Source: CBIHON01 sp966211965
GTDB lineage: Bacteria; Pseudomonadota; Gammaproteobacteria; Burkholderiales; Burkholderiaceae_D
Length of the DNA: 64,000 nt
NCBI GenBank assembly: GCA_966211965.1
Contig: CBIHON010000007.1
Span: 62,001-126,000 of the forward strand
Direction: 5' to 3'
The notes below the pieces were generated by a model, which saw only the letters and a list, made by a program, of their open reading frames with translations, was not told the origin of the DNA and did not search any database. Position numbers and translations under genes: made by a program. Shown piece by piece: positions 17,025 through 24,864 of this stretch; the stretch's first letter is position 1, and the number at the start of each line of letters is the position of its first letter.

Positions 17025-17051
17025 TGCCACCCTCCGGCAAGGAGGGTGGCA
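17025..17051 (-). terminator. Hairpin downstream of SDR gene
   Basis: Arms TGCCACCCTCC and GGAGGGTGGCA are perfect complements across GGCAA. It is 37 bp past the SDR stop on the minus strand. There is no T run, so it may only protect the 3' end. Confidence 0.45.
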
Positions 17052-17087
17052 CGCGAGCTGTTTCGCCCCGTTTCCCGTTTGGTTTCT

Positions 17088-17843
17088 TCAGTTGCGGCCG
17101 GCCATCACGCCGCCATCGACATCCCACACCGCGCCGGTGACCCATGCCGCCTTGTCTGAGAGAAGATAGACAATCGCTTCCGCCAGATCCTCGGGTTGCC
17201 CCACCCTGCCGATCGGATGGAAGCCGTTGAAGCCGGCCAGTGCGGCGTCCATTTGCTCTTTCGGAATAAAGCTCTCGAAGACCGGCGTCGCCACCAGGCC
17301 GGGCGATACGGCATTCACACGAATCTTGTGGTCTGCCAATTCCATTGCCAAGTTCTGCGTCATCGAATGCAAACCTGCTTTCGCCATCGAATAGGCGGAC
17401 GATGGCGTGGCCTTGATCGCCTGTTGCGCCCACATCGAGCCGACGTTGACGATAGCTCCCCCGCCGCTTGCGATCATCGCTTGCGCGACCGCTTGCGTAA
17501 GGAAGAAGGTGCCGCGCGTAATGTCAAGGTAACGATCGTAGTCGGCGCGGGTATGTTCAAGAAACGCCTTGGGCGAAAACACGCCGGCGGCATTTACCAG
17601 CAGGCTGGTATCGGCATAGTCGCGGCGCAAGGCAGCGGCCAGGGAGTCGACCTCTTCGTCACGCGTGATGTCGGCGCGTAAAAAGCTGGTGCGCGGCAGT
17701 TCGGCAGCCACACGAGCGCCTTTCTCCGCATCGCGTCCGACGATCAACACCTTGGCGCCATGCTGCGCCAGCAGGCGTGCCGTCGCCTTGCCGATGCCGC
17801 TGAAACCACCCACCACCACTGCCTGTTTTCCTGAAAAATCCAT
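17088..17843 (-). CDS. Short-chain dehydrogenase/reductase
   Basis: About 251 residues, the classical SDR length. The cofactor loop GGFSGIGKATARLLAQHG, the NAAG motif (LLVNAAGVFS), the catalytic Ser (NVGSMWAQQ) and the YSMAK pair are present. The Arg in LIVGRDAE suggests NADP(H). The C-terminal YLLSDKAAWVTGAVWDVDGG is family standard. The substrate is unknown. A probable TetR operator lies about 80 bp upstream, so it is likely induced with the adjacent regulator gene. Confidence 0.9.
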   Translation of the reverse strand: MDFSGKQAVVVGGFSGIGKATARLLAQHGAKVLIVGRDAEKGARVAAELPRTSFLRADITRDEEVDSLAAALRRDYADTSLLVNAAGVFSPKAFLEHTRADYDRYLDITRGTFFLTQAVAQAMIASGGGAIVNVGSMWAQQAIKATPSSAYSMAKAGLHSMTQNLAMELADHKIRVNAVSPGLVATPVFESFIPKEQMDAALAGFNGFHPIGRVGQPEDLAEAIVYLLSDKAAWVTGAVWDVDGGVMAGRN

Positions 17844-17920
17844 TTTGACTGCTCCTCATAAAAAAAATAGCCCAACAATAAGATCAACAACCAAACAAAC
17901 AAACACGACCAAAAAACAAA

Positions 17921-17936
17921 CCTACTAGAAGGTAGG
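17921..17936. promoter_or_regulatory. Candidate TetR operator in SDR promoter
   Basis: CCTACTAGAAGGTAGG is a near-palindrome. Read on the other strand it is CCTACCTTCTAGTAGG, matching the site at 18533 (CTACCTACTGGTAGG) at most positions. It lies between the TetR gene and the SDR gene, in front of the latter. Confidence 0.55.
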
Positions 17937-17953
17937 CAAACATGCCAAAAAAA

Positions 17954-18523
17954 CTACCCTCTCTGCATCAGACCCGCTATCAATTCCTGCACCGTCGCAT
18001 CGAAAAAATCCTTGTCCTCCATACCGCGCGATACCAGCAATGCGCCCTGCAGCGCCGACAGGAACAATCTGGCGCGGCTGGTTGCGAGTCCGTCGAAGTG
18101 CAGCTCGCCGCTACGCCGGCCTTCTTCGAGTACCCGCGCAATCCAGGCCGCATGATCGGCAAAAAAAGCGCTTACCTGGCTTTTGATGGAAGCAGGCAGC
18201 GTCGACACGTCCGAAGCAAGCATGCCGCACAGGCACATGCGCTCTTCCAGCAAGGAAGTCTTGTAGAGACCGGCATAACGCTTCAAGCGCGTAGAACTCT
18301 TGCCGCCCTTGGCGTCGATCTCGCGCAAATGTTCGGCGAAAGCCTCCCGATACGTGGCCACCATGGCTTCGCCGAGATCGGTCTTGGCCGGGAAATGATG
18401 ATGGATGCTGGCCTTGCGTATGCCGATCGCCGCCGAAATATCGGCATAACTGAACGCATTGAAGCCCAAGGTCTGGGCCAGCCTGGATGCGATCGCGATG
18501 ATTTTATCTTTGGTGTCGAGCAT
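17954..18523 (-). CDS. TetR-family repressor
   Basis: About 189 residues. The N-terminal HTH is canonical: IIAIASRLAQTLGFNAFSY, then ADISAAIGIRKASIHHHF with the family K-xx-hHHF ending. The C-terminal ligand domain includes CLCGMLASDVSTLP, as in AcrR/NemR-like members that respond to reactive electrophiles, so the Cys pair might be the sensor. It reads into the SDR gene, and both promoters carry the same inverted repeat, indicating autoregulation plus control of the reductase. That circuit is inferred. Confidence 0.9.
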   Translation of the reverse strand: MLDTKDKIIAIASRLAQTLGFNAFSYADISAAIGIRKASIHHHFPAKTDLGEAMVATYREAFAEHLREIDAKGGKSSTRLKRYAGLYKTSLLEERMCLCGMLASDVSTLPASIKSQVSAFFADHAAWIARVLEEGRRSGELHFDGLATSRARLFLSALQGALLVSRGMEDKDFFDATVQELIAGLMQRG

Positions 18524-18532
18524 GTCGCCACT

Positions 18533-18547
18533 CTACCTACTGGTAGG
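18533..18547. promoter_or_regulatory. Candidate TetR self-operator
   Basis: CTACCTACTGGTAGG contains the inverted repeat CCTAC/GTAGG around TG and lies 10 bp upstream of the TetR start codon, so a bound dimer would cover the promoter or ribosome binding site. The matching site is at 17921. Confidence 0.6.
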
Positions 18548-18595
18548 TCCATTGTCAAGCGACAGCGAAGCCAGCAAATGGCCCGCAAGAAGGGA

Positions 18596-21409
18596 TTATT
18601 CGTCGCCGCGCGCCAAGACGCTCAGCATCAATCTCGCCCGCTCGGATTGTTCGGGCGTGCCGCCCCGAATCACTTCTTCGAGCAGCAAGCGGGCGCCGTC
18701 TTTTTCGCCGATCTCCTGGTAAGCAATCGCCAGGTGAAGCTTGGTTGCCATGACAGAGGAATCGTCGTGCTCGGCATGGTAGGACAGCCCCTGCGTCAGG
18801 GCGGCGGGATCGCCGTTCTCAATAGACTGCGGCGCAGCGGCAATCGGACCGGCCGGTGCAGCGGCTGCGTCATCCGGCAAGTTCGTGGCTGACGTATCCG
18901 CGGCAGCCTTCGATTCTTGCGGCGCTGCCGCTTGAAGTGGAGCCGGGTGCGGTTTGTCAGGCGCCGGCGCGTCTTTTTCCGGGATTGATTCCAGGATGAT
19001 CGGAAGGTTCTTTTTGCCAGGCGGGCTCTTTTCAGAGAACGGCCGCTTGCCGGTACTTGGGGCCTTGGGCGCCGTGGAAGCAAGGAGAAAAGGCGGAACC
19101 ATGTCGCCTGCCCCGCTCTTTTCATCGGTTGCGGTTTTATCCGGCGCGGCTTTTCTGGCCGGCGCCGCCGGGTGTGCGAACGGGTCGAACGAAGGTTCCT
19201 TGAGGAAGGGCAGACGTTCTCCTGCCGGCTGGCCGGACATCTTTATTTCCGGCACGCCCAGGGTTCCGTCCTCCGAAGGCTCTTTCTTGGGGATGCTTGC
19301 GAGTCCGCTCGGCGCCTCGGGGGCTGGTGCCTGCTTGGGAACCCTTGCAGGCCTGCCTGCCGTCTCGGAGACCGGCGCTTGCTTGGCGATGCCCTGCTCG
19401 GGCTGGACCGGAACGGGCGCGCCGGGTACCGCCGCTGCTTGCGCCTGTCCGTCCGCGCCGCCTTCTTCGCGCCGCCGAAACAATATGGCATGGGCCTGTC
19501 CGAACTCCATGTGCTCCCTGCGCGCGGCCGGGTCAGGCTCGCTTGCAAGACTGATCAGCTGGATGATGTCGCGGTACACGCTGAGGTCGAATCCGTCGCG
19601 CGCGTCATCGCGGTCATTGAGCAGGAGACTTTCCAGGTAAGGCACGATGTCGGTGCCATTCCAGCGTACACTGATCGCTTCGACGATATGCGGGTAATCG
19701 TCGAGCGTGCGCGGCACTTCGGGGCCGATAGCATCCCAGTCCGAGATCTTTGCATTGAACACACGCTCGATGCGCTTTTGCACGTTCTCGTATTTTTCGC
19801 GGTTGCCGGTGGCACGATATAGGTCCAGAAGGTAAATCCAGGGTGCCGGCGACTCGGGCCGCTCGACGTCGCTGAGCGGTTCCAGGATCTGGATCGCGCG
19901 CTTGGGGTCATTGAGCGAGACCCACAATTCCGCCAATTGCATGACGTCGGCAATCTCTTCGGCTTTCAGGGCGAGTTCGTCGCTGGGGCGCCGTATTCCA
20001 TCCCGGGTCTTGGGATTAATAGTGTCCTGTGCATTCGGCCGCGGCGCTCTTTCCCGCGGCGGCTCATGCCGGTCAAGGCTTCTGCCGGATCTGGCGCGCG
20101 GCGCCGGTGGCGGAGGCGCGGCAGGTCCCGTCTCCATGTCATCGAACACAAATTCGCTGCCCGGATTGAGGTCGATGATGGTCGGCAGATTTTCGATCGA
20201 TTTCGTGATCTTGTCGCATTCGGTTTCGATCGGCACCGTGTCGCCGAATTGGCTATCGCCAAATGCGGTGGTGTTGAATGCGGTATTGCCGAACGCGGTG
20301 CCGGTATCGAAGCTGTCCAAATCGACCGGACGGGTTTTCAGGTCGGCGACATTTTCTTTCCATGACGAGGAACCGGAGGTCTTCTGGATGTCATAAAAGC
20401 GCCATAGCAGCCACGCGATCGCGGCAAGGCAGACTGCCAGCAAGGCGCCCAGGCCGGCAACCCAATTGAAAGAGAAAGACTCGCTTTGCAGGCTCACCAG
20501 CGCGGCCTGATCGGCCTGTCTTTGCTGCTTGAGTTTCTCGGTCTGCGCCTTCAATGCGTGCAATTCGGCTTGCGCGGCCTTGACACGCTCCTCCGAGGTC
20601 CGCACCACGTTCTCGTCGCGCATCAGCGCGGCGAACTGTGCTTGCGCAGCGCGCACTTCTGCCAATTTCTGGGAATCGGCTTCAGTTACCGGGATGGACA
20701 GGCTCTCGGCCATTTTCAGGCGCGGCGCAAAACTCCCGGTGCCGACCGGCAGATCGTCGCCGGACAGTTTGAGCACGTTGCGCATGGCTCTCTGGGATTT
20801 TGAACGGCCCGGCGCTTCGACGGCTTTCGGCAGCATCGGCGCTGCTTCGGCAACCAAGTCGGCAGAAGCCGGCTGCACCTTGTCGGTTTTGGCAGGACGG
20901 CGCTTTTTGGGCACGGAAGCATCGGCCATGGACGCGGCCGGCTGGATTGCGTCGCTGCGCGCGTTCTTCTGCGCCAGGGAGGGGGATTTCTGCGCCGGTT
21001 TGGCTTGTTGTGCCGGCACCACTGCAGGGCTGACCGCAACCGGGTCCAGCAGGATTTGATAGTTGCGTGTGACCGCCGTTGCGCAGCCGATGCCGATCTG
21101 GATCGTCACGGCAGGTTCGTTGATGCTTTGGCGAGTGGCGAGTTGCAGTGCCGGCGACTTACCCTGCGTCAGGCCGATTTGCGGCGTCGCGATGAAGACG
21201 CCGTCTGTCGACTCGATCCGCGCCCTGATGCAATTGGCTTCAGTCTCGCCGGCGTCTTCGCCCAATAGCGCCACGCTGGCGCGCAGAGGCTGCCCGAGTT
21301 CGGACTGCACCCTGATCGGCCCCAGGCCCGCTGCATGACCACTCATCCCCCAGGTAGCCAACAGCGCCAGCGCAATCCGGCGTAACTCTGTCATTCGTCG
21401 ACGGTACAT
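18596..21409 (-). CDS. fimV: FimV-family polar hub protein
   Basis: About 937 residues. Order: signal peptide (residues 1-27), FimV N-terminal domain (GLGPIRVQSELGQPLRASVA to about 125), a Lys/Pro/Ala linker, a coiled coil (VKAAQAELHALKAQTEKLKQ), one membrane helix (GLGALLAVCLAAIAWLLWRF), a cytoplasmic acidic linker, a TPR-like block (MQLAELWVSLNDPKRAIQIL and following) and a C-terminal helical FimV domain (LHLAIAYQEIGEKDGARLLL). In Pseudomonas FimV organises type IV pili and supports cAMP production. The LysM domain often present is not evident. A cyclase and a PilB-like ATPase gene lie within 10 kb. Confidence 0.8.
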   Translation of the reverse strand: MYRRRMTELRRIALALLATWGMSGHAAGLGPIRVQSELGQPLRASVALLGEDAGETEANCIRARIESTDGVFIATPQIGLTQGKSPALQLATRQSINEPAVTIQIGIGCATAVTRNYQILLDPVAVSPAVVPAQQAKPAQKSPSLAQKNARSDAIQPAASMADASVPKKRRPAKTDKVQPASADLVAEAAPMLPKAVEAPGRSKSQRAMRNVLKLSGDDLPVGTGSFAPRLKMAESLSIPVTEADSQKLAEVRAAQAQFAALMRDENVVRTSEERVKAAQAELHALKAQTEKLKQQRQADQAALVSLQSESFSFNWVAGLGALLAVCLAAIAWLLWRFYDIQKTSGSSSWKENVADLKTRPVDLDSFDTGTAFGNTAFNTTAFGDSQFGDTVPIETECDKITKSIENLPTIIDLNPGSEFVFDDMETGPAAPPPPAPRARSGRSLDRHEPPRERAPRPNAQDTINPKTRDGIRRPSDELALKAEEIADVMQLAELWVSLNDPKRAIQILEPLSDVERPESPAPWIYLLDLYRATGNREKYENVQKRIERVFNAKISDWDAIGPEVPRTLDDYPHIVEAISVRWNGTDIVPYLESLLLNDRDDARDGFDLSVYRDIIQLISLASEPDPAARREHMEFGQAHAILFRRREEGGADGQAQAAAVPGAPVPVQPEQGIAKQAPVSETAGRPARVPKQAPAPEAPSGLASIPKKEPSEDGTLGVPEIKMSGQPAGERLPFLKEPSFDPFAHPAAPARKAAPDKTATDEKSGAGDMVPPFLLASTAPKAPSTGKRPFSEKSPPGKKNLPIILESIPEKDAPAPDKPHPAPLQAAAPQESKAAADTSATNLPDDAAAAPAGPIAAAPQSIENGDPAALTQGLSYHAEHDDSSVMATKLHLAIAYQEIGEKDGARLLLEEVIRGGTPEQSERARLMLSVLARGDE

Positions 21410-21533
21410 CGTCTCTCTCTATCCCCAAACAGCATACAAATATATGATTTTAATAATTTTTATCAGGGAACTATACTATGGTCGGCGGGCTGGATGAGAA
21501 ATTTCGGAATGATGATTCCTATTTGAGACACAA

Positions 21534-22511
21534 TCAGCTTTCCGTCGACTCTTGCACGATACGCCATTTCCCGCCCTGTTTTGCAAACGTCAGGATCTTG
21601 GCGCTCTCGTCCGTAAAGCGATCCGATGCATAATTCTGCATGAACCTGACCGTCGCACCATCATCCTTGATCGTAACGCGGGGCGTGCCGATCGTGACGC
21701 GGATATACGCTTTGTCCAGGATGCGTGCGCGCCGCTTGAACTCCCATTTTTTTCGCGGCTCGCCCTCCGGGGTCTGAAAATTGGCTGCATAGAAACCGAG
21801 ATAGGATTTCACGTCCTTGGCATTCCACGCCTTGATCCAGCTGTCGAGAACGTTCAGGATTTCCTGGTAGCCGGCGCTATCGCTCGGCTCGATCGCCGGC
21901 GCCGGCTTGGAGACTTCGGCAGGCGCGGGTTGGACACTGGCCGTATTGAGCGGCACGGAGCCGGCTGCCGCCACCTGACGGCTGAGGTCCGGGCGGCTGT
22001 TTTCGATCAAGCCATGGAGCGCGCTGACTTTCAATTTTGCGCCGGCGTTGGCCGGGTTGAGCTGTAAGGCCCGGCCATAGGAACGGATGGCCATTTTTGC
22101 GTAGATGTTTCCCAGGTTCTCATGCGCGGCAGCATAGCTTGGCTGGATCCGGGTCGCGGTTTCGAAGGCCGAGCGCGCCTTATCGTACTGGCCGCTGGCG
22201 GCAAGCAGCACCGCGAGATTGTTGTAGGGCTCTGGCATTTCCGGAAAATCCTCGATCAACCTGGAATAAGCCAGGATCGCATCCTCGGTCCGGTTTTGCT
22301 CGCCCAGGATCACGGCTTTCAAAAACCGCATCTGTGCATCGCGCGGGTGCTGTCTCAGGAATGCATCGGCGGCGGCCAGCGCCTCCTCATAGCGGCCGGC
22401 CTGCAATTGCGTGTTGACCTCTGCTAACTCGTCAGCCTGCGCGGGAAGCGCCATTGCCAACGCCAGCAGTGCTTGAAATACCCAAGCCGATACCCCTTTA
22501 GAAAACCTCAT
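21534..22511 (-). CDS. Exported TPR protein with C-terminal Cds6 (NTF2-like) domain
   Basis: About 325 residues. A signal peptide (VFQALLALAMALPAQAD) is followed by TPR units (LQAGRYEEALAAADAFLRQH, AVILGEQNRTEDAILAYSRL, EPYNNLAVLLAASGQYDKAR, AAHENLGNIYAKMAIRSYGR), a linker, and a C-terminal domain running from LDSWIKAWNAKDVKSYLGFY to FAKQGGKWRIVQEST. That last block has the Cds6 pattern found after L,D-transpeptidase domains. It is probably a periplasmic scaffold. The start at 22511 follows AAAGGGCGG. It is encoded just upstream of fimV on the same strand (125-bp gap). Confidence 0.8.
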   Translation of the reverse strand: MRFSKGVSAWVFQALLALAMALPAQADELAEVNTQLQAGRYEEALAAADAFLRQHPRDAQMRFLKAVILGEQNRTEDAILAYSRLIEDFPEMPEPYNNLAVLLAASGQYDKARSAFETATRIQPSYAAAHENLGNIYAKMAIRSYGRALQLNPANAGAKLKVSALHGLIENSRPDLSRQVAAAGSVPLNTASVQPAPAEVSKPAPAIEPSDSAGYQEILNVLDSWIKAWNAKDVKSYLGFYAANFQTPEGEPRKKWEFKRRARILDKAYIRVTIGTPRVTIKDDGATVRFMQNYASDRFTDESAKILTFAKQGGKWRIVQESTES

Positions 22512-22932
22512 GACCGCCCTTTTTTCGTCTTTTATTTTTTTTAGAGCGGCTTGCCGGTGCATGAAAGGGAGCCTGCGCCAGCCGCGCCATCCCGGCCCTG
22601 GCCTCCCATGCACACACCGACAAACCGCTCCAGTGCCCCACCTGCCCGGCCGTTATCACCGCTCAAGGTATTTCAACCTTGTTTAGACGGCAATGCCTGA
22701 ACCTGGAGCGCCATAACGATACGCCGAGCCGACAAGCTGCAGCCTTGAAAAAAGAGAAGGTGGAGACTTGCAATCATACAATTTATTTAGCGTATTTCAC
22801 CATTTCGTCACCTATCTTCCCCCATTCAATTTCATTAATAAAACAACATTGAATTTGACGCCCTGCCTTGATAACCCGTAAAGTGTAAGCGGTTTGACAT
22901 CCCTCCTCCGTAAGCCTCAAAAGAGAACACCC
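22512..22932. other. Divergent promoter region, no gene
   Basis: This lies between the leftward TPR gene and the rightward MORN-protease gene. The part from 22770 to 22860 is distinctly A/T-rich compared with its surroundings, consistent with promoters. The 285-residue minus-strand frame overlapping it is an antisense shadow of the MORN repeats. Confidence 0.5.
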
Positions 22933-24594
22933 ATGCGTCTCCCGTTCCGCGCCCTTCGTCTCGCTAGTTGCGTTTGTCTGTTGCTGGCCCATCCTTTGAT
23001 CCTGCGAGCCGACACCGGACCGATCGAGGACGAAGAGCTCGTCGAAAACGCCTGCCAATGCGCGTTGCCGCAAGCGGATTTCAGCGGCAAGGGCCGCTAT
23101 CAATTGCCGAACGGCGACTTGTACGAAGGTGAATTCGAGAACGGCGCGTTTCATGGTACCGGCCGCTGGACCGGCAGCGACGTTACTTACCGCGGCGAGT
23201 TCAAGCAGGGCAAATATGAAGGCCAGGGCGAACTGATCCACAAGGACGGCCGCAAGTATCGCGGCGGCTTCGAACGTGGCCAGTATCACGGAAAAGGCCG
23301 CTACGAAAACCGCGCCGGCGAAGTCTACGAAGGTGATTTTCAGCACAACGAATTTACCGGCACGGGCAGCTTCTCGCAAAGCGACGGCACGCGCTACGAG
23401 GGTGAGTTCCTCAACTGGCGGCCGCACGGCACCGGCAGCTTCACCGACGCCAACGGCAATCTTTACCAGGGCCAATTCGTCAACGGCGCACTGACCGGCC
23501 AAGGCAAGATGCTGACCAAGGACGGGACGAGCTACGAAGGCGGCTTCAAGCAGTGGGCTTACCACGGGGAAGGCATATTCCGCTATCCGAACGGCGACGA
23601 GTACAAGGGCTCGTTCGCGAACGGCATGTACGACGGCCAAGGGACGCTGCGCTATGCCGCGGTACAGAAGGATGGCCGCAGCAGCGACAGCGGCTTCTGG
23701 CGCAACGGCAGACTGGAGAACAAGGATGAAGAGCGCCAGGTCAAGCTGAATGTCGAAACGGCGCTGTACCGCCAGCGTGCTTTACTGGACCAGGCCTTGT
23801 CCGGCCTGGCGCCGTCGCAGCCGGGCAAGATCAGCATGTACCTGCTGGCGGTGGCCGGCGACGGCGCGCAGGAAGTGTTCCGGCGCGAAGTCGAATTCGT
23901 GCGCGCCCAGTTCGATCGCGAGTTCGGCACGCAAGGACGGTCGCTGGCGCTGATCAACAGCCGCAGCACGGTCGATTCGGCACCGATGGCGACGCAAACC
24001 AGCATCCGCGAATCGCTCAAGGCCATCGCCGCGCGCATGAACAAGGAACAGGACATCCTGTTCCTGTTCCTGACCAGTCATGGCTCAAAGGACCATGAAT
24101 TCACGCTCGACCAGAACGGCATGGAGTTGCGCAATCTGCCGGCCAAGGAACTGGGCGCCGCGCTCAAGGAAACCGGAATCCGCTGGAAAGTCGTCGTGGT
24201 ATCGGCTTGCTACTCCGGCGGCTTCATCGACTCGATCAAGGACGAACACACGCTGGTAATCACCGCCGCGCGCCATGACCGCACCTCATTCGGGTGCGCC
24301 GACGACAATGACTTCACCTATTTCGGCCGCGCCTTTTTCAAGGAAGCGCTGCCGCACAGCGCTTCCTTCCAGGACGCATTTCAGAAAGCCAAGCAGTTGG
24401 TCGAGCAATGGGAAGCAGAAGATATCAAAGCCGGCACCAAGGAAGACGAGATAGAGCATTCGCTGCCGCAGATGCACAATCCGGCGGGGATCAGGAGACA
24501 CCTGCAGCGCTGGCGGGCGCAACTGGGCAGCGGCGCCAGGCAGGCGGCGATGGCGGATACCGCAGGCTTGGCCGCTGCGAAAAAACGGAATTAA
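22933..24594 (+). CDS. MORN-repeat protein fused to C13 (legumain-like) peptidase
   Basis: About 553 residues. A signal peptide ends near residue 26. Residues 48-262 hold eight or nine MORN repeats (NGDLYEGEFENGAFHGTGRW style). From about 300 a caspase-fold peptidase follows: a strand with FLFLTSHGSKDH (His383) and a strand with VVVSACYSGGF (Cys426), the His-Gly and Ala-Cys dyad of peptidase family C13. Clan CD enzymes cut after specific residues or act as transamidases (GPI8). An exported location is predicted. ATG 22933 is preceded by AAGAGAA. Substrate unknown. Confidence 0.85.
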   Translation: MRLPFRALRLASCVCLLLAHPLILRADTGPIEDEELVENACQCALPQADFSGKGRYQLPNGDLYEGEFENGAFHGTGRWTGSDVTYRGEFKQGKYEGQGELIHKDGRKYRGGFERGQYHGKGRYENRAGEVYEGDFQHNEFTGTGSFSQSDGTRYEGEFLNWRPHGTGSFTDANGNLYQGQFVNGALTGQGKMLTKDGTSYEGGFKQWAYHGEGIFRYPNGDEYKGSFANGMYDGQGTLRYAAVQKDGRSSDSGFWRNGRLENKDEERQVKLNVETALYRQRALLDQALSGLAPSQPGKISMYLLAVAGDGAQEVFRREVEFVRAQFDREFGTQGRSLALINSRSTVDSAPMATQTSIRESLKAIAARMNKEQDILFLFLTSHGSKDHEFTLDQNGMELRNLPAKELGAALKETGIRWKVVVVSACYSGGFIDSIKDEHTLVITAARHDRTSFGCADDNDFTYFGRAFFKEALPHSASFQDAFQKAKQLVEQWEAEDIKAGTKEDEIEHSLPQMHNPAGIRRHLQRWRAQLGSGARQAAMADTAGLAAAKKRN

Positions 24595-24864
24595 GGGGCC
24601 ACGCCGAAAAATGAGACTCCGGCATCCGCGCTCGCAAATGCCGCATTGAATTACCATAAAAACAAGAGTAATGCCAATCGGCATGCCAGCCTCGATCAGG
24701 CTAAGAACCTATCTCAGTAGGGAACGCGCCAGGGGTCCATCAAGAAGGAGCGCGGGCAAGCCGGGCGTGAGGCCTACCGGGATCGCTTCTAAAGTAATTG
24801 CTGGCCTACGGCAAAAAACTATGACAGGATAACCGGCAAGGTTTCTCTTTATGGACGGGACGAC

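Noticed and set aside
24705..24730. GAACCTATCTCAGTAGG resembling an IS end
   Set aside because: No inverted partner or transposase was found nearby; a single match is not enough.
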